A DNA stretch of 64,000 bases from Hyphomicrobiales bacterium (GTDB taxonomy: Bacteria; Pseudomonadota; Alphaproteobacteria; Rhizobiales; JACESI01): assembly GCA_039973685.1 (NCBI GenBank), contig JBDWKL010000019.1, positions 1-64,000 of the forward strand, given 5' to 3'. A program made the translations under genes and the position numbers. Below, one piece after another: positions 51,315-60,738 of the stretch. The notes beneath the pieces were generated by a model. It searched no databases. It saw nothing but the letters and a program-made list of their open reading frames with translations, and was not told the origin of the DNA. The number at the start of each line of letters is the position of its first letter. The stretch's first letter is position 1.

Positions 51315-51344
51315 GACCGCTTTTATAGCGCCCCATAAAACGAA

Positions 51345-51370
51345 AAAGGCCGGATCAAAATCCAGCCTTT
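51345..51370. terminator. Bidirectional intrinsic terminator
   Basis: An 11-bp stem (AAAGGCCGGAT / ATCCAGCCTTT, one mismatch) with a CAAA loop lies between two convergent genes. A-rich sequence precedes and T-rich follows, so it can end transcripts from both sides. Confidence 0.8.
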
Positions 51371-51408
51371 AACTCATTGTTTTCGCAATGCTGTAAAGCA
51401 AGAGCCTC

Positions 51409-52353
51409 TTAAGCAGCGAGCTCGTATGGATCGATCGAAACCAAACCATCTTTAGCTGATGGATCAACACGGAAGTCGATCATGTGTTTGAACTCACGCG
51501 CCTTTTGAAGTTTCAGACGTTTCCAAAGCAAAGATGCCGCCGCCTTTGGATAGACGTGCATGCCTTGTGGAACGGTTGAAAAATTGTTCAAACCTGTTGT
51601 ACGGCGCAACACACCATTGCCGAAGTTCACGACATATGAGTTCCAAATGGTCTGTGTCCAGTGCTCTGTTGTCACTGAAATATTCATGCAGTCGAGGTTC
51701 TCAACGCGGTGCGGTGCATAAAGTGGCCAGTGAACCATTTGCCCTGCTTCAAGCTCATACACTTCCGCATATTCGTCATACCAAGGCTCGTAAGGAACCT
51801 CTTCTTCTGTCTCGCGAAGCAGAACCTTTTCAATGGATTCTGGAGAAATGAATGCAGGTGTCGGTGGGTAAACATAAACGCGTTTACGTCCAGCCAATTG
51901 CCATAGGCTTTGGCCTTGAATATCTGCATGATAGTAAACTTGGATGTTCGGTGAAGAGATCAGCAAAGTCATGTTGCGTCTGAATGTTTTCAGACCCGGG
52001 ATTTTGCCTTCAAATTCACTGAAGATTTGGTCGAGAACTTTTTGATAAACTGGATCGCGGTCCATGATGCGGTGCAAGTTTAGCCACATACGGCCATTCT
52101 TAATCGCTTGAATAACCTCAAGACCAGAGATGCCAACGATCTCGCCATTACGCCATTCCTTCACCTCTTTATTGGTGCCCATGGTGCTGACGATGTAGTC
52201 GTCTGGGGAGCATCTATCAATCAATCCACCCAGTGCCTCTTCAGAGAATAGGCCTGTCTCTAAAAGCTTGTGTTGGATTAAAATCGTCTGCTCATCGAAT
52301 AGGCGCGAATGTTTATCGCTGAAATTGCCAAGGATATTTGATGTTTCAATCAT
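51409..52353 (-). CDS. JmjC-like cupin protein
   Basis: A 314-residue protein with a JmjC/cupin-8-like core: VYYHADIQGQSLWQLAGRKR (an H-x-D pair, about 155-157) and later GQMVHWPLYAPHRVENL with a second His and an Arg, the metal and 2-oxoglutarate-binding arrangement of this group. It could be an Fe(II)/2-oxoglutarate oxygenase (inference). The ATG at 52353 is preferred; a TTG at 52395 would extend it by 14 residues. It converges with the GNAT gene at the end of the polysaccharide region and probably belongs to it. Confidence 0.75.
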   Translation of the reverse strand: MIETSNILGNFSDKHSRLFDEQTILIQHKLLETGLFSEEALGGLIDRCSPDDYIVSTMGTNKEVKEWRNGEIVGISGLEVIQAIKNGRMWLNLHRIMDRDPVYQKVLDQIFSEFEGKIPGLKTFRRNMTLLISSPNIQVYYHADIQGQSLWQLAGRKRVYVYPPTPAFISPESIEKVLLRETEEEVPYEPWYDEYAEVYELEAGQMVHWPLYAPHRVENLDCMNISVTTEHWTQTIWNSYVVNFGNGVLRRTTGLNNFSTVPQGMHVYPKAAASLLWKRLKLQKAREFKHMIDFRVDPSAKDGLVSIDPYELAA

Positions 52354-52501
52354 TGTTCTCAAAACCAGATAATTACGAATAACTAATTTCAGCAATATGC
52401 CATAAATGTCTTAAATCTGGGTTGAACTTCTTGGTGTATAGTTAACTACACAGTGTCGGAAAATTTAGAGATTAGCTTGGTCTTTTGTTAACGATGACCC
52501 T

Positions 52502-53245
52502 TCAAATAAGTGCGTTCACGATCAAATTAGTACCGAGCAGAAAGAAGATGCCGAGCAGTATTTTTCGAAATTGTTCAGCCTCTAAAAATGATCTTGCCCA
52601 TTCCCCAATGGCAAATCCTGCAAGGGTTGGGATGACCATCAACAAGGAATAGAGCAGGAGCGTAGGCGTGGTTAGTCCAGCGCTTATATAACCGCCGAGC
52701 AGGGGGATAGAGCCTGCCATCAGCAATACCCCAACAGAGGCGACGAACTCGTCTTTAGATACGCGTTTTGAAAGCAAATACATTACAACAGGCGGCGCCC
52801 ATAAGGATGTCATTCCTCCCATGATGCCAGCAGCGGCACCAAAGCCAATTTGATATGCTTTGTCGTGATTGTCTGAAATTGTAAGTTTCTTGAGAAACAG
52901 GTTGGTTACAACAAAAAGCACAATCATTATGCCGACTGAGAGCGTTAGCGCTTTGGTCGAGATGGTGGCTGCAAACTGTGATGTGATGAAAATCAAAGAG
53001 CACATGAACAAGCTAAAGAGCCAAAGCTTCTTGAACATTTTTACCGCCATGCCACTGCGATAAATTTGCCATGTATTAGAAATCAGAATGGGCAAAAGCA
53101 ATAGAGCAATCGCTTGGCGTGGATCTGTGAACTGCGCCAGTATGCCAATAACTGTTGTTGGTAAGCCAAGACCAACCAACCCTTTGACGGTGCCCGCAAA
53201 CAAGAAGGCCACGGCTGCAACAACAAGGAGCATTTCAAACGACAT
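52502..53245 (-). CDS. TauE/SafE-family membrane exporter
   Basis: A 247-residue membrane protein with about eight hydrophobic segments and the two TauE/SafE repeats: LFAGTVKGLVGLGLPTTVIG (about 16-35) and the second copy FGAAAGIMGGMTSLWAPPVV (about 133-152). The family exports sulfite, sulfoacetate or related organic anions. It follows the three-gene TRAP system on the same strand, 26 bases after the DctM stop, so it may export a product (for example sulfite) of a substrate imported by the TRAP system (inference). Confidence 0.9.
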   Translation of the reverse strand: MSFEMLLVVAAVAFLFAGTVKGLVGLGLPTTVIGILAQFTDPRQAIALLLLPILISNTWQIYRSGMAVKMFKKLWLFSLFMCSLIFITSQFAATISTKALTLSVGIMIVLFVVTNLFLKKLTISDNHDKAYQIGFGAAAGIMGGMTSLWAPPVVMYLLSKRVSKDEFVASVGVLLMAGSIPLLGGYISAGLTTPTLLLYSLLMVIPTLAGFAIGEWARSFLEAEQFRKILLGIFFLLGTNLIVNALI

Positions 53246-53271
53246 GTAACGTCCTTATATTGTGGCCTTGA

Positions 53272-54588
53272 TCAATAAAGGACACGGACCAAATAGAGCG
53301 TGAGACTTGGGAATGCGATCAGGATGGCGACCCTGATAAAATCAGAAATCAAGAAAGGCATCACGCCTTTAAAGCTCTCCACCATGGGCACATCTTTGGC
53401 AAGCTTATTGATGACAAAAACATTCAGGCCAACCGGTGGCGTAATCAGCCCCACCTCCACGACGATCAGCGCAATAATACCAAACCAGATGGCTGCTTCT
53501 TCAGGCCCAAGCCCAAAATCCAAAACTTGAATGATGGGAAAGAAGATAGGGATCGTGAGCAAAATCATGGAAAGGGAATCCATCACGCAGCCCAAAATGA
53601 GATACATCAACAAGATTAGCATCAGCACGAGCATCGGTGAATAACCACTGTCGCCAATCACCTGCGCAAGCGTTTGGGGCAATTGTGTTTGGGTGAGAAA
53701 CGCATTGAAGATGTTCGCACCAAGCAAGATCATATAGATCATGCCTGTGGTGACTGCCGTGCCGGTTAGGCTCTCCGCCATTTCTTCTTTGTTGATACCA
53801 TTCCACCATGCAAGCAGCCCTGTGCCGAGCACGCCAAAGGTGGCAGCTTCCGTGGGCGTGAACACGCCAGCATAAATGCCGCCGATCACGACCACAAAAA
53901 GAATTGCCGCTGGTATAACGCCAATTAAGGCATCAATTTTTTCTTTGGCATCCGCTTTATCACCAGCGGGGCCAGCTTCAGGATAGATGCGTACATAGAT
54001 TGACACCGTGATCATGTAGCCAAGTGCTGCAATGAAGCCTGGAATGAAGGCTGCAAGAAACATCTTCGCGACGTTTTGCTCGGTAATGATGGCGTAGATT
54101 ACCAAGATCACGGAAGGCGGAATTAGAATGCCAAGCGTGCCACCTGCAGCTAACGAACCAGTTGCCAAAGCGCCTGAATAGTTAAACCGCTTCATTTCTG
54201 GCAGGGCGACTTTGCCCATGGTGGCAGCCGTTGCAAGCGAAGAGCCACTGATGGCGCCAAACATCGCGCAGCCGCCAATTGAGGCAATCGACAGTCCTCC
54301 GCGCCATGATCCAAAAAAGGCATTGGCTGCCCGAAATAGCGCTTTAGAAATGCCAGCATGGGTTGCCAAGTGCCCCATGAGCAGGAACATGGGCACCACG
54401 GAGAGTGAATAGGATGAAAGCTGCGAATACGGATTGCTTTTCAAAAAGCCCAAAAGCGGCGTGAGGCCTGCGACTGAAATATAACCAATAGAGCCGGAGA
54501 CGAACATGGAAACGGCGATAGGCACCCGCAAGAACATAAGGACGAGCATGCCGCCAATACACAGCGTGCCAATAAGTGGACCTGACAT
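53272..54588 (-). CDS. TRAP transporter large permease (DctM-type)
   Basis: A 438-residue polytopic permease of the TRAP (tripartite ATP-independent) DctM family with about 12 membrane segments, driving uptake with a sodium gradient. Signatures are FLRVPIAVSMFVSGSIGY at the N-terminus, ATAATMGKVALPEMKR and GGTLGILIPPSVILVIYAII, then GVFTPTEAATFGV. It lies two bases after the small permease gene and works with DctQ and the periplasmic binding protein. Confidence 0.95.
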   Translation of the reverse strand: MSGPLIGTLCIGGMLVLMFLRVPIAVSMFVSGSIGYISVAGLTPLLGFLKSNPYSQLSSYSLSVVPMFLLMGHLATHAGISKALFRAANAFFGSWRGGLSIASIGGCAMFGAISGSSLATAATMGKVALPEMKRFNYSGALATGSLAAGGTLGILIPPSVILVIYAIITEQNVAKMFLAAFIPGFIAALGYMITVSIYVRIYPEAGPAGDKADAKEKIDALIGVIPAAILFVVVIGGIYAGVFTPTEAATFGVLGTGLLAWWNGINKEEMAESLTGTAVTTGMIYMILLGANIFNAFLTQTQLPQTLAQVIGDSGYSPMLVLMLILLMYLILGCVMDSLSMILLTIPIFFPIIQVLDFGLGPEEAAIWFGIIALIVVEVGLITPPVGLNVFVINKLAKDVPMVESFKGVMPFLISDFIRVAILIAFPSLTLYLVRVLY

Positions 54589-54590
54589 GA

Positions 54591-55130
54591 CTACTCCTGT
54601 TCCGCTGTAAGGTGCGGATCGACGCCATGGGTGCCCTTAAGCGATCGCCAAGCGGTGACGAGCCCAGCCAAGGTCAGCAAACCAAGACATGGGACGATGA
54701 TAACAAAGGCTTTCCATGTGTTGAACTGGAGGATCATTGTTTGATCATTGTAGCGATGCAAATCCATGCCGCTGAGACCAACCCGCCATGTCATTAAGCC
54801 TGCCATGATGGCGAGCAAGATGCAGCCAATGGCATCGAGGATATTTTTAAAGGCTTGCGGCGCTTTAAGGGTGAAGAGGTCGACAATCACATTGCCTTGT
54901 CTGAGTTGGCAATAAGGCAAGAAACAAGCGACCGCGATGGCGCAGCCAATCTCAACAATTTCAAAGTCGCCAGAAACGGGCGTGTTAAATAGATAGCGGC
55001 CCAAAACACTGATCACTGTTGTCAACGCTAAGGCGATAAGCACGGCCGCACCGATTAGGGCCAACACCCAGCATAGCTTTTCTAGAACACGCACAGCCCC
55101 ATGCTCGTTCTTCAATGATTGTGTCTGCAC
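54591..55130 (-). CDS. TRAP transporter small permease (DctQ-type)
   Basis: A 179-residue DctQ-type subunit with four membrane segments (about 18-40, 50-75, 88-110, 130-155) and the motif VSVLGRYLFNTPVSGDFEIV-like region (VISVLGRYLFNTPVSGDFEI). It forms the membrane complex with DctM. It starts at GTG with AGGGA about six bases upstream. A strong terminator lies between it and the binding-protein gene upstream, so permease expression should be lower than that of the binding protein. Confidence 0.92.
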   Translation of the reverse strand: MQTQSLKNEHGAVRVLEKLCWVLALIGAAVLIALALTTVISVLGRYLFNTPVSGDFEIVEIGCAIAVACFLPYCQLRQGNVIVDLFTLKAPQAFKNILDAIGCILLAIMAGLMTWRVGLSGMDLHRYNDQTMILQFNTWKAFVIIVPCLGLLTLAGLVTAWRSLKGTHGVDPHLTAEQE

Positions 55131-55150
55131 CTTGTTCCCTACCCAAATAA

Positions 55151-55186
55151 AAACCCGACCGCGGCATGATGTCCGCGATCGGGTTT
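55151..55186 (-). terminator. Intrinsic terminator between dctP and dctQ
   Basis: On the minus strand, AAACCCGATCGCGG and CCGCGGTCGGGTTT form a long stem followed by TTTTATTT. It lies 20 bases after the binding-protein stop and 20 bases before the small-permease start, so it would attenuate permease transcription. Confidence 0.85.
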
Positions 55187-55206
55187 AAGTTCAACTGATT
55201 CGATGC

Positions 55207-56238
55207 TTAGTTTGAATATTTATCCAAAAGAGCGTTTGCATCATCAAATAAGGCTTGTCCGTCAGAGCCTTGATCAGCAATCCATTTATCCGTCACAACT
55301 TGAGTTTTCTCTTTCAAGATCGCGATTTCAGAATCGGCCATTCTATGAACAGGGTTGCCTTTCGTATTCACAACGGAAAGGCCCGTATTTTCTGCATCAT
55401 CCCAAATTTTACCAGTGCTTTTCGCCATGGCAATGCCAGAATTATCATCAATGATTTTCTTCAAGTCATCAGGCAAAGCGTTGTACTTATCTTTGTTCAT
55501 GGCAATCACGAACACAGCTGTGTAGAGGCCACGTGCACCCGGTGTTTCCGTGTGGTTTGGCGCAAGGTCTTGCACTTTAAGCGGTGGTACGATTTCCCAA
55601 GGGATCACGGCACCATCAACAACGCCTTTTGACAAAGCTTCCGGCAATGCTGGAACAGGCATAAAGACAGAGGCTGCCCCCAACGCTTCCATTGCTGTAC
55701 CGATGCCACGGTTTGGTGCACGAAGTTTCATGCCATCAAAATCGGCGGCTGTTTTGATTTGCTTTTCACGTGTGTGGATTACGCCACGAGCATGTGTGTG
55801 GAACCAAAGCGGTTTTACGTCAGCAAATTCTTCGGTTGCATATTTTTCATAAAACTCTTGAAGCGCTTGCGATGTTGCTTCTGCTGAGGAAACCATGAAC
55901 GGCAGCTCATAGGCTGCAATACGCGGGTAACGACCGGCAGTGTAGCCAGGAAGTGTCCACACGATGTCAGCAACGCCGTCACGTACTTGGTCCATAAGCT
56001 GCGGCGGCTTACCGCCAAGCTGCATACGCGGGAAGATAGTCATTTTAATACGACCACCAGATTCTTTTTCGATCTTCTCAGCCCACGGTGCCAAAACTTT
56101 AGCATGTGTGTTGTGCTTGTCAGATAAGAAGTGGTGAACCCGAAGGTTTACTTCTTGCGCCATTGCGCCAAAACTGGCCAATCCAAGCGCTGAACCCACG
56201 AGAGCCGACAGCCCTAGTCGTTTCAAATTGAACATCAT
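55207..56238 (-). CDS. TRAP transporter substrate-binding protein (DctP-type)
   Basis: A 343-residue periplasmic binding protein with a Sec signal peptide (LGLSALVGSALGLASFGAMA, cleavage about residue 27). The DctP family features are LRVHHFLSDKHNTHAKVLAP at the mature N-terminus, YELPFMVSSAEATSQAL and FDGMKLRAPNRGIGTAMEAL with the conserved Arg that binds the substrate carboxylate. The substrate is an organic acid or sulfonate; the exact one is unknown. GGAGGA precedes the ATG pair at 56238/56235. Confidence 0.93.
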   Translation of the reverse strand: MMFNLKRLGLSALVGSALGLASFGAMAQEVNLRVHHFLSDKHNTHAKVLAPWAEKIEKESGGRIKMTIFPRMQLGGKPPQLMDQVRDGVADIVWTLPGYTAGRYPRIAAYELPFMVSSAEATSQALQEFYEKYATEEFADVKPLWFHTHARGVIHTREKQIKTAADFDGMKLRAPNRGIGTAMEALGAASVFMPVPALPEALSKGVVDGAVIPWEIVPPLKVQDLAPNHTETPGARGLYTAVFVIAMNKDKYNALPDDLKKIIDDNSGIAMAKSTGKIWDDAENTGLSVVNTKGNPVHRMADSEIAILKEKTQVVTDKWIADQGSDGQALFDDANALLDKYSN

Positions 56239-56350
56239 AATTTTTCCTCCCCAAAATGTCTAAACCGTGTTTTGAGTCAAACACACAACGAATAATCCAG
56301 CAACTAGTTTTTTTTGTAACTAATTGGGGCCTCGTTGCAACACTCTTGCA

Positions 56351-56363
56351 TTACCTAGGGTAA
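56351..56363. promoter_or_regulatory. Perfect 13-base dyad upstream of dctP
   Basis: TTACCTAGGGTAA lies about 113 bases upstream of the binding-protein start, in the 156-base spacer after the SulP gene. It may be an operator for the TRAP operon, but the binding protein is unknown. Confidence 0.35.
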
Positions 56364-56394
56364 GCGTAAAGAACCTTGAGTGGATGGAAAGAAA

Positions 56395-58620
56395 TTAGCG
56401 CGAAAGGGCGACGACTTCTCTATTGGCCCTGCTTAGGCGGTCTGACATCAGTTGAATAATATAAGTATGGAAAATACCGGCTTGTGCTGGATGTTGTTTT
56501 TGCAGATTTTGATACGTCTGGACGCTCAATTTGCATAAGGTGCATTCTTCTTTTGCTAAGGCTGTTGCGGATCTTGCGGCACCTGTGAACAAGGCCATTT
56601 CGCCAACCACAGCACCAGCGCGCATGGTGCGCACCGACAAGCTGTCTCCGTCGCCAAGGTCGATACTGATATTGAGGGCACCCTTCAACAGGAAGTAAAG
56701 CGCATCACCGGGATCACCTTGCTCGAAGAGCATTTTGCTTTCTTCAAGCTCAACAATTTCACCGTAGTCAAGAATAAGCTTTGAGGTGAGCTCGTCGCCC
56801 AAAATGCTCAGTGTGAGAGCGGCGATATCAGCAGTTCCCCCTAGATTATTTCCTTCAAACGTTTCCAGTCGTTGGTCATCCATCCATTCAATGCCACTAT
56901 TAATGTCATCAAAAAACACGACGCGGTTGCCGGCTATTTTAATGTCTTCAAGATTTTGAAGCTGTTTCGTAATTTTATAAGAGCAGCCTGTAAGGATAAG
57001 GGTGAGATCAGCGTTTGTGCAAAGTTGTGCAAGTTTTGAAAAGCTGTTCGCGGCTGACGTGTCGAGGGCGTCCACTGCGCGAAAATCTATGAGGACGTAG
57101 CGAAGATTTTCTTGATCAGACGACTTTAAAAGCGCTTTCACTTCATCAACAAAGCGACTGGCTGACCCGAAAAATAGGAAACCTTGTAGGATGAAAATTT
57201 CGCAGACGCCCCTTTGGCTATCCAAGAAGGCTTGCTCTTGCGGATGACGATCCACTGAGCTGCTGAACTCATCAGCCTTTAACTGGGATCTCACGATGCT
57301 AAGCCGACTGTATTGGTGGACGAACAAGAAGATCGCCATGACAACACCAACCGCGATGCCTTCTAAAATGCCGAAGTTTATCATCACAGCCAAAATGACC
57401 AAAACCACAAGATAGTCACCCAGAGCCACCTTTTTACGCAGATCCCAAACCCACACAATCAAAAGACCGCCACCGCTAAAGAGCAGGACGCTGCCTAAAA
57501 CAAAATTAGGTATCCAAGTAATGAGGGAGGGGCCAACGGCGATGGCGGCGAAAACGATCAAGCTGTAAGCCACAACCATAATATGGTTGGTGCCACCAAG
57601 CTTATGGGAAACAAGCACGTCAGATACACTTTGGAAGGTGAGCGGGCTGCCAACAAAGCTGCCGATTACATTTGTTTTTCCAGCGGCGACCAATTCCCTG
57701 TTCGGGTCCATGTCCTTGTTCAACACAACTTCAATGCCTGAGACATCAAGCAGCAACATGATGATGCTGAGGAAGACCAGTACGGCGATTGCGCCTGCTT
57801 GTTGCGTGATAGCTGTCCAGTTAACCAGCGCAAAATCTGATGGGACAAGGGGCGGGAAAAAGGTGGCAGTTGCAGATGGTGTTGGGGGAAGCCAATGATG
57901 CAATGTTGCTTCGCTCATTGTCGTATCTGTTAAGAACAAAACACCATAAAACACGCCGCCCGCAGCAAGCATAGTCAATGGCACGACAGACCAATGTTTT
58001 AGTTTTTTGTCGAGGCCATAAAGAAGGATGCCGACGATGACGACAGGCAATAATAAGGTGAGCGTCTTTTTAGACGTCATATAATCGAGCAAAGTTTCTT
58101 CACTGTGGCCGCCAAGCCCGACGTTCAACCCACCGATAATAAGCAAATAACCAAGGCCTGCGAAAAAGCCACCCATCACGGGGTAGGGGATGTAGCGCAC
58201 CAAACCGCCAAGTTTAGCGCGGCCAACCCCATACATAAGTATGCCGGTTGCAAGGGTGGAAATCAGAATGGTGATCATCACCGTGATGGCAATTGTTTTT
58301 GCGTCTGCACCGCTCATGGCAGAGACGATGCTGACACCCATGGCTGCAAAGATGGGAGCCTGCGCGCTGCGCGGCCCGCCTATATTCGCTTTGTAATCGC
58401 TGAATAGCGGGAGGGAGAGTGCTGAAAAAAGAGTGGAAATTAGGAATATGCCAACACCAGCAGATAGCTCGCTGGAAAGAGGGCCAGAAAATATCAAGGC
58501 GGCGATGGATAAAGCTGTCGCAATGTTGAGAAGGCCTAATACCAGCCCTGCCATGAAATTTGGCGTTACACTCCGGCCCCAATTTTGCCCATGCTGAGTC
58601 GTCTTGCCTTCAATTGACAT
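56395..58620 (-). CDS. SulP-family transporter with STAS and cNMP-binding domains
   Basis: A 741-residue transporter. The N-terminal SulP membrane domain (about 20-440) has about 14 segments and the GGPRSAQAPIFAAMG pattern. A STAS domain follows (about 480-580, YVLIDFRAVDALDTSAANSF). The C-terminal cyclic-nucleotide-binding domain (about 620-735) has FEQGDPGDALYFLLKGALN, then VVGEMALFTGAARSATA with the phosphate-binding cassette Arg. SulP proteins carry sulfate, bicarbonate or other anions, and the cNMP domain may adjust transport to cAMP or a similar signal (inference). Confidence 0.92.
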   Translation of the reverse strand: MSIEGKTTQHGQNWGRSVTPNFMAGLVLGLLNIATALSIAALIFSGPLSSELSAGVGIFLISTLFSALSLPLFSDYKANIGGPRSAQAPIFAAMGVSIVSAMSGADAKTIAITVMITILISTLATGILMYGVGRAKLGGLVRYIPYPVMGGFFAGLGYLLIIGGLNVGLGGHSEETLLDYMTSKKTLTLLLPVVIVGILLYGLDKKLKHWSVVPLTMLAAGGVFYGVLFLTDTTMSEATLHHWLPPTPSATATFFPPLVPSDFALVNWTAITQQAGAIAVLVFLSIIMLLLDVSGIEVVLNKDMDPNRELVAAGKTNVIGSFVGSPLTFQSVSDVLVSHKLGGTNHIMVVAYSLIVFAAIAVGPSLITWIPNFVLGSVLLFSGGGLLIVWVWDLRKKVALGDYLVVLVILAVMINFGILEGIAVGVVMAIFLFVHQYSRLSIVRSQLKADEFSSSVDRHPQEQAFLDSQRGVCEIFILQGFLFFGSASRFVDEVKALLKSSDQENLRYVLIDFRAVDALDTSAANSFSKLAQLCTNADLTLILTGCSYKITKQLQNLEDIKIAGNRVVFFDDINSGIEWMDDQRLETFEGNNLGGTADIAALTLSILGDELTSKLILDYGEIVELEESKMLFEQGDPGDALYFLLKGALNISIDLGDGDSLSVRTMRAGAVVGEMALFTGAARSATALAKEECTLCKLSVQTYQNLQKQHPAQAGIFHTYIIQLMSDRLSRANREVVALSR

Positions 58621-58708
58621 GCTTGATTTATTCCTGGTGGCATAATTGCCTAAAATCTAAAGTATTCGCAGCTATTGTGCCGTAGTAATGAATTGTTTCC
58701 TGATATAA

Positions 58709-59845
58709 TCAAGTGCAGATACGTGAAGCTATATAATTGGCAAAATCATAGTTTGGCCGTTCTAAATGAGAAAGTGGGCCGGGCTTGGCCAATCCAGAGC
58801 TAAGACCTTTATAGACCTTCTCTGTGCAATGCTTATCTTCCTGATTAACGCGGTCGAGCAATTCTTTGGTATCAGCCAGCATTTTTTCAGCTTCTGGGTC
58901 ACCGATAAAATCGGGGCTCATCCCACCACCATATTGGATGCGGACTTTCCCAGTTCCTATTGGATGAAGGCTCAAATACCAAAAATAGCCAGGTGTCAGC
59001 GTGATCATAAGGCTTGGGTAAAGACAAAAGAGATAAGTGGTCAGGCGCCGTTCGCCCGTGAGCTTTTTGTTGTCGGGGTGCGCGACGGATAATTTAAATT
59101 CTGGGTCTTTTAAAATGGTGTGATAGTTGAAATTGGGCGGGCTTGCTGGGCAATCCATTTTTTCAAGATCAACCGACCAACCAACAGTACCAGCATGGCA
59201 AACAGGAAGGTGGTAACTCTCGATGAAGTTTTCTGTCAGCACTTTCCAATTGGTATCCCAAATATGGGTTTCGCAATAAGTTTGCTGATAATCCTCCATC
59301 CCATAATCGCTGATCATGTCTTCAAGCCCTATTAGGCTTTCGGCAAGGGAAGGTGCATTTGGATTAAGCGTCACCATGACCCAGCCTAAATAGGTTTCAC
59401 ACCTGATTTCAGGCAAGTGCATTTTGTCTTTGCAAAAGGCTTCGTTGAGCGTCATGCCCGGTGCACTGCGCATACTTCCATCTAAATTATATGTCCAAGC
59501 ATGGTAGGGACAGACGATTGCTTTCGTATTGCCGGTTCCTTCCAATAGTGTCGACATGCGGTGTAAGCAAACATTGGATTGGGCGCGCAATGTACCGTCG
59601 TGGCCTCTGATGACCATGATGGGTTGGCCTGCAATCTCTAGCGTTAGATAGTCTCCAGTATTTGGCAATGTTTCGGCACGTCCCGCACAAATCCAATCTT
59701 TGCGAAAAATATGCTCAAGCTCTAATTCGAGAAATTCTTCAGACGTATAAACACTTGTCGGCATGGCATGGGCGCGCTCGAAAGGGACAGCGACATTCGC
59801 CCTTAGCTCTTCAACAGCACTGGTTGCTTTGTGGTGCATGTTCAT
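58709..59845 (-). CDS. Rieske non-haem iron oxygenase, alpha subunit
   Basis: A 378-residue ring-hydroxylating-type oxygenase. The Rieske domain has CLH (C93, H95) and CPYH (C112, H115). The catalytic domain has N206, H212 and H217 (ENFIESYHLPVCH) for mononuclear iron. The form resembles members that demethylate or hydroxylate quaternary amines (GbcA, carnitine or stachydrine oxygenases) as well as aromatic acids. No reductase is adjacent. GAGGAGG precedes the ATG. It is divergent from the methyltransferase-like gene across 182 gene-free bases. Confidence 0.92.
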   Translation of the reverse strand: MNMHHKATSAVEELRANVAVPFERAHAMPTSVYTSEEFLELELEHIFRKDWICAGRAETLPNTGDYLTLEIAGQPIMVIRGHDGTLRAQSNVCLHRMSTLLEGTGNTKAIVCPYHAWTYNLDGSMRSAPGMTLNEAFCKDKMHLPEIRCETYLGWVMVTLNPNAPSLAESLIGLEDMISDYGMEDYQQTYCETHIWDTNWKVLTENFIESYHLPVCHAGTVGWSVDLEKMDCPASPPNFNYHTILKDPEFKLSVAHPDNKKLTGERRLTTYLFCLYPSLMITLTPGYFWYLSLHPIGTGKVRIQYGGGMSPDFIGDPEAEKMLADTKELLDRVNQEDKHCTEKVYKGLSSGLAKPGPLSHLERPNYDFANYIASRICT

Positions 59846-60027
59846 GGGGTTCGCCTCCTCAGGTCTGCCTGTTGATTAAAGTGGCCTTTTGATTTTGCAA
59901 GACGTCCGTTTTTTCAGCAAATCAAATGTTGTTTTATAGAAGTAGTTTGCTTGTTTGAGTGTCACGTGTAACGTCATTCTATCCATTTTAAACCAAAGCC
60001 TCCACCAATGTTTATAGAAAGCTTTAT

Positions 60028-60738
60028 ATGAGCGCCCTTTTTGAGGAAATTGATTATTGCCCAACGCCCATCGGCGCGATCAGTCTGCGCCGTCGGCGTG
60101 TTTTGTCGTTAGATCAGGATGTTTATGAGGTTATTTTGGGTGACGAGCATCTTATGTCGAGTTTGTTCACGGCATCTGAAGTGGCTCTTTCAAAACTAGG
60201 GTTGTCGGCTTTAACAGGCTCATCACTTGATGTGGTGGTTGGAGGGCTAGGCATGGGGTATACGGCCGCCGCTGCTTTAGAAGATGAGCGGGTGGCTTCC
60301 CTCCAAGTGGTTGAGTTCTTGGATCCGGTCATCAGATGGCATCGCGACCATCTCATGCCATTAACGCCGCCGTTATCCTCTGATCCGCGTTGTTTAATCC
60401 GCCAAGGTGACTTTTTTGAACTTGTACGCTCTGAAGGCGGATTCGATAACGAACAGCCAAAACGGAAGTATGACGCAATCTTAGTGGATATTGATCACAC
60501 GCCTGATTGGTTGTTGGATGAACGCAGCCAAAGTTTTTACCATGTTGAAGGTTTGCGCGCGATTGCGAGCCACTTGAAGCCGGGGGGTGTTTTCGGTTTG
60601 TGGTCAGACACGACAGAAGATCCAGATTTCACCGCGCGATTGGCGCAGGTGTTTGATAAAAGTTGGGCAGAGCCTGTGACATTTCCTAACCCGTATCTTG
60701 GCAATACTTTCACGCAATGTGTGTATCTAGCGCAATAA
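60028..60738 (+). CDS. Spermidine-synthase-like methyltransferase-fold protein
   Basis: A 236-residue Rossmann-type protein related to spermidine synthases: VVVGGLGMGYTAAAALEDER (about 70-89, SAM or dcSAM loop), LQVVEFLDPVIRWHRDHL (acidic residue after strand 2) and YDAILVDIDHTPDWLL. The usual polyamine-synthase active-site pattern is not clear, so it is probably an uncharacterised relative. It stands alone and ends in a small terminator hairpin. Confidence 0.8.
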   Translation: MSALFEEIDYCPTPIGAISLRRRRVLSLDQDVYEVILGDEHLMSSLFTASEVALSKLGLSALTGSSLDVVVGGLGMGYTAAAALEDERVASLQVVEFLDPVIRWHRDHLMPLTPPLSSDPRCLIRQGDFFELVRSEGGFDNEQPKRKYDAILVDIDHTPDWLLDERSQSFYHVEGLRAIASHLKPGGVFGLWSDTTEDPDFTARLAQVFDKSWAEPVTFPNPYLGNTFTQCVYLAQ

